From assembly GCA_965248905.1 (NCBI GenBank), contig CBDFKS010000001.1:29996-93995 (forward strand): 64,000 bases of DNA, given 5' to 3'. This document shows, piece after piece, positions 43,438 through 52,339 of the stretch. How positions within the stretch are numbered: the first letter of the stretch is position 1; each line of letters opens with the position of its first letter. The position numbers were made by a program, and so were the translations under genes. Source of the DNA: CBDFKS01 sp965248905. GTDB taxonomy: Bacteria; Chloroflexota; Dehalococcoidia; Lucifugimonadales; JAGWBF01. The notes under the pieces are model-generated. The model saw nothing but the letters and a program-made list of their open reading frames with translations, had not been told where the DNA came from and did not search any database.

Positions 43438-43491
43438 TTGACACTAGTAATTAGCCATGTTAACATGGATATAAGTGAGCGTTCACTTATA
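43438..43491 (+). promoter_or_regulatory. Promoter and TetR-type operator of the Asp23 operon
   Basis: TTGACA (43438-43443), 17 bases and TAACAT (43461-43466) form a good promoter. A near-perfect palindrome, TATAAGTGA-GCGT-TCACTTATA (43470-43491), sits on the predicted start site, as expected for a repressor operator of the TetR/AcrR type. Confidence 0.65.
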
Positions 43492-43548
43492 ACCTTGCAT
43501 AGTATGACGGACGGAACGCTCAATACGTTATAGGGAGGGGATGCAAAC

Positions 43549-44199
43549 ATGTACGAGAATGGTAGAGACAACGATGGTAACCAGGCAGTGGAAGAGATGC
43601 AACGGGTTGAAGACGTCCTAGGGGAGCTATCGGCAGCCAAGGCAGGGCGTTCCAAGAAAGGACCTGAGCCTCCACTGGAAAGTCCACCCCCTGTAGAAGA
43701 CGATGTTTCACAAGCTGTGATGGAGACATCAAAGGAGAGATCAGCTATGCTACAAGGGAGGGTGATGGGCGGTTTGACCATCAGAGAACTGGAGATGATA
43801 CCCAAGATGGAAGAGATTAGTCGGCTTGAAGAGATCCCGGTAGGCGGCAGCACGAACATCGAGCCCGAAGTCATAGCGGCAATCGCTGGAGTGGCCGCCG
43901 AGGCAGTTGAGGGTGTCGCCGCTTTGGGCACGACCTCTCTTCGAAGAACTATTCGAGAGCGAGTAGGGGGAGCGGAAAGAAGGGCTAGAGGAGTCTCGGT
44001 AGAAGTCGGCAAACGGGAAGTGGTCCTGGACATACAGGTACGCGTGATTTACGGATATAGTGTTCCGAGGACCGTCATAAGTTTGCGCCTAAACGTGGCT
44101 GATCGACTGTTAAAACTATGTGGTCTTGTGGCAAAGGAGATAAATGTCAGGGTAACCGGCATTGAGTTTCCAGAAAGGATGCACGGCAGAGTAGAGTAA
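43549..44199 (+). CDS. Asp23/Gls24-family protein with long N-terminal extension
   Basis: The 216-residue protein has an acidic, proline-containing N-terminal extension (1-85) and a C-terminal Asp23 domain (about 90-215; IEPEVIAAIAGVAAEAVEGVAALG, VSVEVGKREVVLDIQVRVIYGYSVP, NVADRLLKLCGLVAKEINVRVTGIEF). Asp23 proteins form a membrane-associated layer linked to envelope stress in Firmicutes. It is the first gene of a four-gene operon behind the TetR-type operator. GGGAGGGG precedes the ATG. Confidence 0.88.
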   Translation: MYENGRDNDGNQAVEEMQRVEDVLGELSAAKAGRSKKGPEPPLESPPPVEDDVSQAVMETSKERSAMLQGRVMGGLTIRELEMIPKMEEISRLEEIPVGGSTNIEPEVIAAIAGVAAEAVEGVAALGTTSLRRTIRERVGGAERRARGVSVEVGKREVVLDIQVRVIYGYSVPRTVISLRLNVADRLLKLCGLVAKEINVRVTGIEFPERMHGRVE

Positions 44200-44241
44200 A
44201 CGCTCTATTAACCATAACCACAATATGAAAGGAGATACACT

Positions 44242-44676
44242 ATGGGAACCGAAAGGATCAAAGAACAAGAGATGATACCAAGACTGGCAGAGATAGAAAG
44301 GCTTGAAGAGATTCAGGTCGGCGGAGAAACTGATATCAGCGACGACGTTATTGCGGCCGTCTCGGGCGTGGCTGCTCGCGAGGTAGAAGGGGTCTCTTCT
44401 CTGGGCTCCACGTCACTTCGCAGCTCTATTGCCGAGCGAGTTGGCGGCGGAGGTGATAGAGGCAGGGGAGTGGCGGTTGAAGCAGGGCGACGGGAAGCCA
44501 TCCTTGACCTGGATATTCGCGTCCTCTATGGCTTCAGCATCCCGGAGATCGTGGTCAAAGTGCGCCAAAACGTCGCCCATCGAGTGTTGGAGATTTGCGG
44601 CCTCGTAACCAAGGAGATAAACGTCAACGTTGTGGCCATAGAGTTCCCCGACAGGATGCCAGGCAGGGTCGAGTAG
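44242..44676 (+). CDS. Asp23/Gls24-family protein
   Basis: The 144-residue protein is an Asp23 domain almost from the start, clearly a duplicate of the C-terminal part of the upstream gene (both share EMIP.(L/M).EI.RLEEI.VGG and the ending EF..RM.GRVE). A basic loop, RSSIAERVGGGGDRGRGV, replaces the similar loop in the first protein. It lies 42 bases downstream in the same operon and has AAAGGAGA before the ATG. Confidence 0.9.
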   Translation: MGTERIKEQEMIPRLAEIERLEEIQVGGETDISDDVIAAVSGVAAREVEGVSSLGSTSLRSSIAERVGGGGDRGRGVAVEAGRREAILDLDIRVLYGFSIPEIVVKVRQNVAHRVLEICGLVTKEINVNVVAIEFPDRMPGRVE

Positions 44677-44796
44677 ACGACCGCCCAACGTTTCTACACG
44701 TGCCTTCATTACCGGACTGTGCAGAGTAGAGGGTCTCAGACTGATATTGCCATGGGGCACGTCTTGCGTACCCCATGGCGGCGATAATGAGGATTT

Positions 44797-45417
44797 ATGG
44801 ACCGCTGGAATCGAGTTGCTATTTCGCTGGTTGCCCTTCTTCTGCTGGTAGGAGCGGTGGTCACGGTACTGGTTGCCACAGAAGCCGTAGACCCTGACTT
44901 CCTTCCCGGAGGCTCGGGTGAGACTGCGGCCGAAGCATGGTTTTACGACCAGCTAAAAGGAGTCGCCGACTTTAGTGGCAGCGACCAGGCAATCACCATA
45001 GCCGTTACTATAGTCGTAGGACTGGCCATGGTACCGTTCCTCTTGTTACAGGCCAGGCCCATGCTGAGGAAGCGCCGGACCTTGCCCATAAGCGCGACCG
45101 ACCAAGGCATTTTCACCATAGAAGCAGACAGCGTTAAGCTACTGGCTGAGAAGATCGGAGCCAACAACCGAAACGTAACCTCGCTAAAGTGCCAATTGAG
45201 AGTTCGGCGAAGAACCTCTGTTGGAGGTCCTGCAAGCGTAGTAATTGAGTGCCTCCCTCGGGTTGTTCTCGGGAGCAACGTTCCGGAGATACGCGATGAC
45301 CTACAGATACGAATCAAAGAGGCGGTAGAACAGCTGACCGGCCTGACAGTTGTGAGAGTAAACGTGATAAGGATCAAATATGATCGGGGCGACAGCGCAC
45401 ACCTTGTGGGCGCCTAG
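44797..45417 (+). CDS. AmaP-like membrane anchor of Asp23
   Basis: The 206-residue protein has two transmembrane helices (about 8-28 and 68-86) followed by a cytoplasmic Asp23-like domain (about 105-200, VTSLKCQLRVRRRT, VIECLPRVVLGSNVPEI). This is the architecture of AmaP, which recruits Asp23 to the membrane in Staphylococcus. The gene order asp23-asp23-amaP-DUF2273 supports the assignment. Confidence 0.82.
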   Translation: MDRWNRVAISLVALLLLVGAVVTVLVATEAVDPDFLPGGSGETAAEAWFYDQLKGVADFSGSDQAITIAVTIVVGLAMVPFLLLQARPMLRKRRTLPISATDQGIFTIEADSVKLLAEKIGANNRNVTSLKCQLRVRRRTSVGGPASVVIECLPRVVLGSNVPEIRDDLQIRIKEAVEQLTGLTVVRVNVIRIKYDRGDSAHLVGA

Positions 45418-45425
45418 GGAGGCCG

Positions 45426-45632
45426 ATGACTAATCCAAAGATCGCAGGAGCCGCCATCGGCCTCGTAATCGGGATTGTCCTCGTGTGGCTAGGCCCATTG
45501 GAGGCCTTTATCGCGGCTCTTTTTTCCCTTGGCGGTTGGCTGATCGGAAAATATATAAGCGGAGAGCTATATATAATTGATGCGCTGCTGGAGAGATTTA
45601 TAGCCAGCAGGAATAGGGGACGCAGGGAGTAG
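45426..45632 (+). CDS. DUF2273-like small membrane protein
   Basis: The 68-residue protein has two hydrophobic helices (about 6-25 and 29-45), then an amphipathic basic tail ending NRGRRE. DUF2273 proteins are the usual small partner in Asp23/AmaP operons. The start is eight bases after the stop of the AmaP-like gene. It is the last gene of the operon. Confidence 0.8.
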   Translation: MTNPKIAGAAIGLVIGIVLVWLGPLEAFIAALFSLGGWLIGKYISGELYIIDALLERFIASRNRGRRE

Positions 45633-45701
45633 CGCGCAAACCTAACGAAACTATTGACAACTCCGGCAAAATTGGATATCTTGTACGCACCTTGGTATAT
45701 A

Positions 45702-45749
45702 ACCAGGACTACCCAGAATTCAACGTAAGAAATACTAGGTAGTCCTGGT
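45702..45749. repeat. Perfect 12-bp inverted repeat
   Basis: ACCAGGACTACC (45702-45713) and GGTAGTCCTGGT (45738-45749) are separated by 24 bases. The 301-base gap 45633-45933 holds no other obvious feature. No T-run follows, so a simple terminator is unlikely. It could be a late structure of the Asp23 transcript or an operator for the permease gene. Confidence 0.5.
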
Positions 45750-45933
45750 AAACGTTTAAAGGACATTTAGAGTAATCTAGTATAGGCCGAATAGCTGACA
45801 TCATAGTTGCGAATATCCATGGAGTCCACTGCAACCCGAGAGACCCAACTTCATCGTTAAGCCGTACAGTTTAGGTGAAGCGGCCCCAAGTTTACAAACT
45901 CCTTCAGGGGTAAAATGCCAGGAGGAAGCTCAC

Positions 45934-46854
45934 ATGCAGCGCTACATCCTTATACGCATGTTTCAATCCATCGTCACCTTGCTCGCGGTCAGCGTTATCA
46001 TATTCTTGCTGGGCCGCGTGGTGGGCAACCCCCTGGACGCCCTACTATCTCCTGAAGCGACTCAAGAGGACTACGACAGAATAAACCATGCTTGGGGCCT
46101 TGATCGACCCTACCACGTCCAGTACTTCAAGTTCATGGGCAATGCCTTTAAAGGAGACTTCGGTCCATCCTGGAAATGGCAGGGGTACGACGCCGCGGGC
46201 TTGGTTATAGACCGGTTCCCAGCCACCGCATATCTCGCTTTGTTCTCGCTCGCATTGGCACTCATAGTCTCCGTTCCTTTCGGCGTTATGTCCGCGGTCA
46301 AGAAAGACACCATTTTCGACTTTCTGGGCAAGATTTTTGCCCTCTTTGGGCAATCTGTGCCTTCTTTCTGGATGGGCATAGTGCTGATGTGGATATTTGC
46401 CGTGGAGTTGGAGTGGCTCCCTACGTCGGGCAAGGGAGGTATAAGTACCTACATTCTGCCCGGCATCGCCATGGGATGGCTCCAGGTCGCGGCTTTTATG
46501 CGTTTGATACGTTCCACCATGCTGGACGTGTTGGACACCGAGTACGTTAAGCTGGCTCGTATCAAGGGGCTGGTTGAATGGAAGGTGATTTGGAAGCACT
46601 GTCTGCGTAACGCCCTGATCACCCCGCTGACCTACTTTGGCATTATCTTGGGTATTCTGATGGTGGGCTCAGTGGCCATCGAGACAGTGTTCACCTGGCC
46701 AGGGGTTGGGCTACTGGCCGTAGACGCCGTACGAGCCAGAGACTATCAGGTGCTCCAGACTGTGGTACTTCTTTTCTGTGCTGTATACGTAGTCGCCAAC
46801 CTACTGGTGGACGTCCTCTACGCCTACGTGGACCCTCGAATCAGGTATCAGTAG
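45934..46854 (+). CDS. ABC transporter permease, DppB/OppB type
   Basis: The 306-residue permease has six hydrophobic segments and the DppB features: MQRYILIRMFQSIVTLLAVS, the EAA-loop region (EYVKLARIKGLVEWKVIWKHCLRNALITPLTYFG), and a WPGVGLLAVDAV motif. It would be half of the channel for peptides or nickel. The second permease, the ATPases and the binding protein are absent nearby, so it is an orphan gene here. A hairpin terminator follows. Confidence 0.9.
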   Translation: MQRYILIRMFQSIVTLLAVSVIIFLLGRVVGNPLDALLSPEATQEDYDRINHAWGLDRPYHVQYFKFMGNAFKGDFGPSWKWQGYDAAGLVIDRFPATAYLALFSLALALIVSVPFGVMSAVKKDTIFDFLGKIFALFGQSVPSFWMGIVLMWIFAVELEWLPTSGKGGISTYILPGIAMGWLQVAAFMRLIRSTMLDVLDTEYVKLARIKGLVEWKVIWKHCLRNALITPLTYFGIILGILMVGSVAIETVFTWPGVGLLAVDAVRARDYQVLQTVVLLFCAVYVVANLLVDVLYAYVDPRIRYQ

Positions 46855-46895
46855 ACCTAGCCGGCAATACGGTTTCTACAAACCTGAACTTTAGG

Positions 46896-46925
46896 CACCA
46901 GCCAGTTGGCACCAATTGGCTGGTG
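46896..46925 (+). terminator. Hairpin terminator after the permease
   Basis: CACCAGCCA (46896-46904) pairs with TGGCTGGTG (46917-46925), followed by TTCTAAGTTAATT. The stem is 9 bp with a 12-base loop. Confidence 0.55.
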
Positions 46926-46961
46926 TTCTAAGTTAATTAACAGGAGCAGCAGAGACTGTCG

Positions 46962-47390
46962 ATGAGCGAGAAACACCGGATATCTGTGGTTCCAAACCGC
47001 TTCAAGCTCCTCAACAGCGAAGGCACAGCTGGAGTTCTATTGGGGTCCCGTTGCTCCCAGTGTGGAGATCATTTCTTCGGCGATACGTTCTTCTGCCAGA
47101 ACTGCAGCTCAAGGGACCTTGAACCCGTTGAGCTCAGCAAAGAAGGTACCCTGTACAGCTACACGATCGTGCACGTACCGCCTGCCGGCTGGCAGGGGAC
47201 AGTGCCGTACATCCTCGGACAGGTCGAGTTGCCTGAAGGCCCACATGTTCTTTCTGAAGTGATAAACTGTTCACCTGAGCGGCTTATTGTGGGTATGGAC
47301 CTGGAGTTGGCCCTCGTTGTTGGTGGCAAAGACTCGGAGGGCAACGAGGTAGTAGTGTACAAATGGCAACCTTCGTCTCGCCCAGGATAA
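46962..47390 (+). CDS. Zinc-ribbon OB-fold (DUF35) protein
   Basis: The 142-residue protein has a rubredoxin-like zinc ribbon (CSQCG at about 30-34 and CQNCSS at about 46-51) followed by an OB-fold domain (GTLYSYTIVHVPPAGWQ...PYILGQVELPEG). DUF35 proteins bind acyl-CoA and partner thiolases. The thiolase gene follows directly on the same strand, so the two probably act as a complex. Confidence 0.9.
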   Translation: MSEKHRISVVPNRFKLLNSEGTAGVLLGSRCSQCGDHFFGDTFFCQNCSSRDLEPVELSKEGTLYSYTIVHVPPAGWQGTVPYILGQVELPEGPHVLSEVINCSPERLIVGMDLELALVVGGKDSEGNEVVVYKWQPSSRPG

Positions 47391-47457
47391 AGCATTAAGC
47401 CTTTCCCAATAGGGCACTGGCACACGTCCGATTCGAGTTTCCCGATCAAAGAGGACG

Positions 47458-48612
47458 ATGATGGGAGCTAGTCAACAAAGAGAGGTTGTGGTCCTGGGTG
47501 TGGGTCTGCACCCTTTCGGCAAGTTCCCGAATAAGAGTCTTCCCGAACTTGCTAGAGAGGCGGTAGCCGCAGCCCTTGACGACGGTATAGTGAACTGGAA
47601 GGATGTCCAGATCGCATATTTTGGGCACGTCTACTATCAAGGTATGTCCCTTGGCGAGGTGACCCTCCGGGAGTTGGGACTCACGGGAATCCCCATCATC
47701 AACGTGGAGAACGCCTGCTCCAGCGGCTCAACCGCCTTCTGGCAGGCATATTGGGGAATTGCTGCCGGTCTTTACGATCTAGCGCTGGCCTTCGGAGCGG
47801 AAAAGGTGCCACGGGGCCCTGTAACAGTAACCGCTGAGGATAGCTCGGAACGTCTTCTAGGCGCCGACCACATGATGGCAGGCTACGCCCTTCGCACACG
47901 CCGCTACATGGAGGAATATGGAGCCCCGGTAGAGGCCATTGCTCAGGTATCGGTGAAGGCTCACCAGAATGCATCCCTGAACCCTTATGCCCACCACAAC
48001 AAGACCTTCACCTTAGCGGAGGTACTGGAATCACGTCCCATAGCCGATCCGCTCACTCTGTACCAATGCTGCCCAACCAGCGAAGGAGCTTCGGCTGCCA
48101 TTTTGTGTGCCAAAGAGTCCATAAAGAGCTTCGCGGCGGAAAACCGTCGCTATATCACCATCGCAGCAGCAGAGTTAACCACCGGCCTGTACAGTACGAA
48201 AGGGTCCGATCATCCCGCGCTGAACCCCTATCGTGGAGAAGAGGCGGGACAGCACGCGTATAGCGCAGCTGGTCTAGGCCCTGAGGACATAGATGTTATT
48301 CAATTACACGACGCTGCGACCATAGGAGAGATACAACAGTTGGAAGCCTTGAACATCGTGCCCAAGGGTGAAGGTTGGGTGGCCGGTCAGCAAGGTCGTA
48401 CGGAGATACGCGGTGATATCCCCACCAACACCGATGGTGGTCTTCTCGCCATGGGACACCCCTTTGGCGCCTCCGGGATTCGAATGATCCACGAGATCGT
48501 GACCCAGCTAAGAGGTGAAGCCGGACCTCGCCAGGTTAAAGACCCCAAAGTGGGTCTTGCTCACTGCTCTGGCGCTGGAGACATCTCCACTATTCACATC
48601 CTAAAGAAGTGA
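47458..48612 (+). CDS. Thiolase-family protein
   Basis: This 384-residue protein has the active-site cysteine in VENACSSGSTAF and the C-terminal GHPFGASGIRMIHEIV and CSGAGD regions. It is of the SCP2/archaeal acetyl-CoA acetyltransferase type that works with a DUF35 partner, supplied by the gene just upstream. The reaction is likely acyl-CoA condensation or thiolysis; substrate unknown. A GAGGACG site overlaps the start codon area. Confidence 0.9.
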   Translation: MMGASQQREVVVLGVGLHPFGKFPNKSLPELAREAVAAALDDGIVNWKDVQIAYFGHVYYQGMSLGEVTLRELGLTGIPIINVENACSSGSTAFWQAYWGIAAGLYDLALAFGAEKVPRGPVTVTAEDSSERLLGADHMMAGYALRTRRYMEEYGAPVEAIAQVSVKAHQNASLNPYAHHNKTFTLAEVLESRPIADPLTLYQCCPTSEGASAAILCAKESIKSFAAENRRYITIAAAELTTGLYSTKGSDHPALNPYRGEEAGQHAYSAAGLGPEDIDVIQLHDAATIGEIQQLEALNIVPKGEGWVAGQQGRTEIRGDIPTNTDGGLLAMGHPFGASGIRMIHEIVTQLRGEAGPRQVKDPKVGLAHCSGAGDISTIHILKK

Positions 48613-48729
48613 TTCCCAGTCCAGAGCGTGGTCACTCGTTGCCGACCGACAACCATCTGTTCCAGGAATTAGGCTCCGACATAGGGAGCGTAACTCAGGA
48701 CAAAATAAAATCCACAGGAGGTGTCTGCA

Positions 48730-50244
48730 ATGGCTATCCGTTTGCCCACGACAGAGGAAATCAAGAAATTGGCCGCTGACAACCACTTCGAGCTAAGCGA
48801 CCAAGAGCTCGCAGACTTCCAAGACCTGATGCCCGATCTGTTCGCAAACTACGACGTGGTCGAGCAGATGCCTATGCCTCACGAGCCTATCAAATATCGC
48901 GATCGAGACCCCGGCTACAGACCGTCGCGGGAGGAAGACCCCTTCAATGCCATTTCCCGCCGCTGTACTTTGAAGGGTGCGTCTTCGGGCAAGCTGGCAG
49001 GTAAAAGGTTCGGCCTGAAGAACAACATCTGCGTAGCGGGCATGCCGATGACCTGCGCTTCCCTGGTTTTAGAGGGTTACGTTCCGGAGATTGACGCCAC
49101 TGTTGTGACCAGGCTGCTGGACGCCGGGGCGGAGATAGTGGCCAACCTCAACCTGGAAAACTTCGCCTTTTCGGGGGCGGGGGATACCAGCGCTCTAGGT
49201 GCATGCCTGAACCCCCATAACCCCCAACATCTGGCGGGCGGCTCATCCAGCGGCTCGGCGGCGGCCCTGTACTACGACGATATCGATATAACGATAGGCG
49301 GTGACCAGGGGGGATCGATTCGTATACCCGCTTCCTGGTGCGGCGTAGTAGGGCTGAAACCCACCCACAGCCTGGTACCCTACACAAACATTGTCGGCAT
49401 AGATGGCACGATAGATCATGCCGGCCCAATGGCACGGACGGTGGCCGACGCCGCCTTGACCCTGGAAGTCATAGCCGGCAAGGACCCCATGGACCCAAGA
49501 CAGGGAGAGGTGCCCGTGCAACGCTACACGGAAGCCCTCGGAAAGGACGTCAAGGGACTGCGTATCGGCGTCGTAGGGGAGGGTTTCGGAATAGCAGGAT
49601 CAGAGCCGGATGTAGACGCCGGTGTTCGTAGATCCCTTGAGATACTCCGTGAAACGGGAGCTGAGATTGTTGACGTCTCCATTCCTGAGCATAAACAGGG
49701 GTCCGCAGTGCTTTGGAGCATCGTATCGGAAGGAGCAACGGCTCTGCTTCATGGTAACGGTATGGGATATCACTGGCAGGGGCTGTACAACCCGGGCCTT
49801 ATGGAGACTCTGGGCAAGTTCCGCCGAGCCCAGGCAAACGACCTCCCTCCCACAGTTAAAATGGTGCTCCTCTGCGGCACCTACATGAGTGAACGCTACC
49901 ACGGAGCCATTTATGCCAAGGCCCAGAATCTACGCCGGGTGATCAGAGCAGCCTACGACAAAGCCCTTGAGCAGGTGGATATCCTGGCCATGCCCACCAC
50001 TCCCATGAAAGCCCACAAATACGATCCTGACCTGGACATTAAGGGCACGGTTACCCACGGTTGGGACATGCTGGAGAATACGGCTCCTTTCAACATGACG
50101 GGCCACCCAGGTTTGAATGTGCCATGCGGAAAATCCAATACCCTGCCGATAGGACTGATGCTGGTAGGCAAACACTTCGATGACGCTACCCTGTTTCGGG
50201 CAGGCGACGCCTTTGAGCGGCAGGTCAACTGGGAGACCCTTTAG
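48730..50244 (+). CDS. Amidase, enantioselective type (tandem copy 1)
   Basis: The 504-residue amidase has an N-terminal extension (1-95) before the core. The catalytic lysine is in FGLKNNICVAG and the serines are in GGSSSGSAAALYY and IGGDQGGSIRIPASWCGVVG. These motifs resemble the nitrile-pathway amidases of Rhodococcus more than GatA. ATG at 48730 has AGGAGGT seven bases upstream and is preferred to GTG 48721. The product is a close paralogue of the next gene. No nitrile hydratase is nearby. Confidence 0.92.
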   Translation: MAIRLPTTEEIKKLAADNHFELSDQELADFQDLMPDLFANYDVVEQMPMPHEPIKYRDRDPGYRPSREEDPFNAISRRCTLKGASSGKLAGKRFGLKNNICVAGMPMTCASLVLEGYVPEIDATVVTRLLDAGAEIVANLNLENFAFSGAGDTSALGACLNPHNPQHLAGGSSSGSAAALYYDDIDITIGGDQGGSIRIPASWCGVVGLKPTHSLVPYTNIVGIDGTIDHAGPMARTVADAALTLEVIAGKDPMDPRQGEVPVQRYTEALGKDVKGLRIGVVGEGFGIAGSEPDVDAGVRRSLEILRETGAEIVDVSIPEHKQGSAVLWSIVSEGATALLHGNGMGYHWQGLYNPGLMETLGKFRRAQANDLPPTVKMVLLCGTYMSERYHGAIYAKAQNLRRVIRAAYDKALEQVDILAMPTTPMKAHKYDPDLDIKGTVTHGWDMLENTAPFNMTGHPGLNVPCGKSNTLPIGLMLVGKHFDDATLFRAGDAFERQVNWETL

Positions 50245-50259
50245 AAGGTATATCCAAAC

Positions 50260-50311
50260 CCCCGCCTGAAAGCGGGGCATATATGCCACAGGCTTTAGGC
50301 TGTGGTTCTTT
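50260..50311 (+). terminator. Two hairpins between the tandem amidases
   Basis: CCCCGC/GCGGGG (50260-50265, 50272-50277) is followed by CCACAG/CTGTGG (50286-50291, 50300-50305) and TTCTTT (306-311). The second looks like a weak intrinsic terminator. Paired hairpins of this style also resemble IS200/IS605 ends or REP-like elements. Confidence 0.5.
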
Positions 50312-50367
50312 AAATGAGTTGTGTTAGAGGCTCTTAACCAGAAGCCTTAATCTGCGGAGGTGTGGTC

Positions 50368-51882
50368 ATGGCGATACGTCTCCCCACAGGAGAGGACCTG
50401 CAGCGGTTGGCCAGGGCCAACTACTTCGAGCTGAGTCAAGAAGAGCTTTCGGTGTTTCAGGAGCTGCTCCCGGACCTGTTCGCTAACTACGATAAGCTGG
50501 AGCAAACGCCGGCGCCCTATGAACCTCTGAAGTATCGAGACCGGGACCCGGGTTACAGGCCATCACGAGAAGAGGACCCTTTCAACGCCATCCTACGTCG
50601 ATACAGTCTAAAGGGTGCGACTTCTGGCAAGCTGGCCGGCAAGAGGATCGGGTTGAAAAACAACATCTGCGTAGCCGGCCTTCCTATGAACTGTGCTTCC
50701 TTGGTGATAGAAGACTACGTAGCGGACATCGATGCAACCATAGTAACTAGACTGCTGGATGCCGGGGCCGAGATTGTAGCGAACCTGAACCTGGACAATT
50801 TCGCCTTCTCCGGAGCGGGGAATACCAGCGCCTTTGGTCCAACCTTGAATCCCCACAGTCCTCAGCACGTGCCTGGGGGCTCTTCCAGCGGCTCCGGTGC
50901 GGCCCTCTATTACGACTACATAGACATTACCATTGGTGGTGACCAAGGTGGCTCGATAAGGATTCCAGCCTCATGGTGCGGCGTGGTGGGCTTGAAACCC
51001 ACCCATAGCTTGGTGCCGTACACCGGAATCGTGGGCGTAGATGCTACCTTCGATCATACAGGACCCATGACACGAACGGTAGCTGAGGCTGCAATTACCT
51101 TAGAAGTCATCGCCGGCAAAGACCCCTTGGACCCAAGGCAGGGTGAGGTGCCCATTCAACCCTATACCGAGTTCCTGGGCCGGGGTGTACAGGGCATGCG
51201 CATAGGTGTGGTATCCGAAGGCTTCGGATGGGAGCGTTCTGAGCAGGATGTGGATGACGGCGTACGTAAGGCCCTCGGAGTGTTCAAGGACATGGGAGCA
51301 CAGGTCAGCGACATATCCATTCCGGCCCATCGAGAGACCGAAGGGATTACCTGGGGCCTGATGGCGGAAGGAGCGGCCGCGGCCCTGAGCACCAACGGCA
51401 TGGGATACCACTGGCAAGGCCTCTATAACACCAGCCTCATAGAGACTTTGGGAAAGGCGCGGCGTGCCCAGGCAAACGATTTCACGTGGACGGCCAAGCT
51501 AATGTTCCTTATCGGTAAATACGTGAGCGAACGCTATCACGGCCGCTTCTATGCCAAGGCCCAGAACCTGCGACGCGGCCTTCGTGACGCCTACGACCAG
51601 GCACTGGAGCAGGTTGACATACTGGCGATGCCCACTACTCCCATGAAGGCCCATAGACATGATCCCGACATAAGTATCAAAAATTTCATCGTACATGGCT
51701 GGGACATGACCCAGAACACCGCACCTTTCGACATGACCGGCCACCCCGCTATCAACGTCCCATGTGGGAAGTCCAAGGGGCTGCCCGTGGGACTCATGCT
51801 CATCGGCAAGCGGTTCGAGGATGGCACCCTGTTTCAGGCGGCGCAAGCCTTCGAGGAGAAGGTCAATTGGGAGACCCTGTAG
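50368..51882 (+). CDS. Amidase, enantioselective type (tandem copy 2)
   Basis: This 504-residue protein is equal in length to the upstream copy and collinear throughout (IGLKNNICVAG, GGSSSGSGAALYY, IGGDQGGSIRIPASWCGVVG). The copies differ most around residues 275-340. GGAGG precedes ATG 50368. The pair must stem from a tandem duplication that has since diverged, suggesting different substrates. Confidence 0.92.
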   Translation: MAIRLPTGEDLQRLARANYFELSQEELSVFQELLPDLFANYDKLEQTPAPYEPLKYRDRDPGYRPSREEDPFNAILRRYSLKGATSGKLAGKRIGLKNNICVAGLPMNCASLVIEDYVADIDATIVTRLLDAGAEIVANLNLDNFAFSGAGNTSAFGPTLNPHSPQHVPGGSSSGSGAALYYDYIDITIGGDQGGSIRIPASWCGVVGLKPTHSLVPYTGIVGVDATFDHTGPMTRTVAEAAITLEVIAGKDPLDPRQGEVPIQPYTEFLGRGVQGMRIGVVSEGFGWERSEQDVDDGVRKALGVFKDMGAQVSDISIPAHRETEGITWGLMAEGAAAALSTNGMGYHWQGLYNTSLIETLGKARRAQANDFTWTAKLMFLIGKYVSERYHGRFYAKAQNLRRGLRDAYDQALEQVDILAMPTTPMKAHRHDPDISIKNFIVHGWDMTQNTAPFDMTGHPAINVPCGKSKGLPVGLMLIGKRFEDGTLFQAAQAFEEKVNWETL

Positions 51883-51931
51883 CAAACTAAATCCTGAATT
51901 CACAAAATAAATATATAGAAGGAGGATCTCG

Positions 51932-52339
51932 ATGTCCGAGCAAAACAAGGCGATGTACCGCAGATTCGTAGATGAGGTGGTGAACAAGAAAAACCTGGCG
52001 GTGATCGATGAGCTCATGGCCCCGGACTATATAGAGCACGAGGAGATGCCACCTGGGACGCCGGCCGGCGTCGAGGGCATGAAACAGATGCTGGGAATGT
52101 TCTTCAGCGGATTCCCGGACCTACAGTCCACCAACGATGAAGTGATCGCCGAGGGGGATATTGTGGTAGGACGCCATACCACCACCGGCACCCATACCGG
52201 CGAATTCATGGGCATCCCCGCCACGGGCAAGCGGATCAGTATGAGGGAGGTCCACTTCGTGCGCGTTGCCAATGGGAAAGGTGTCGAACACTGGGGTCTC
52301 GCGGACATGATGGGAATGATGCAGCAGCTAGGAGTCTGA
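51932..52339 (+). pseudogene. SnoaL-like protein, C-terminus clipped by an IS
   Basis: The product is 135 residues of the SnoaL/ester-cyclase fold (AVIDELMAPDYIEHE, GRHTTTGTHTGEFMGIPATGKRISM, VEHWGLADMMGMMQQLGV). It is a paralogue of the gene at 54220, which ends QQLGVIPEQS. The IS1182-like element enters at TA 52329-52330, and its end supplies the last codons GGA GTC TGA. The original last codons (GVIPEQG and stop) remain on the far side at 54091-54114. The fold is otherwise whole, so it may still work; it is listed as pseudogene because of the truncation. Confidence 0.82.

Noticed and set aside
45702..45749. Intrinsic terminator of the Asp23 operon
   Set aside because: The stem is perfect but the loop is long and no T-run follows; listed only as an inverted repeat.
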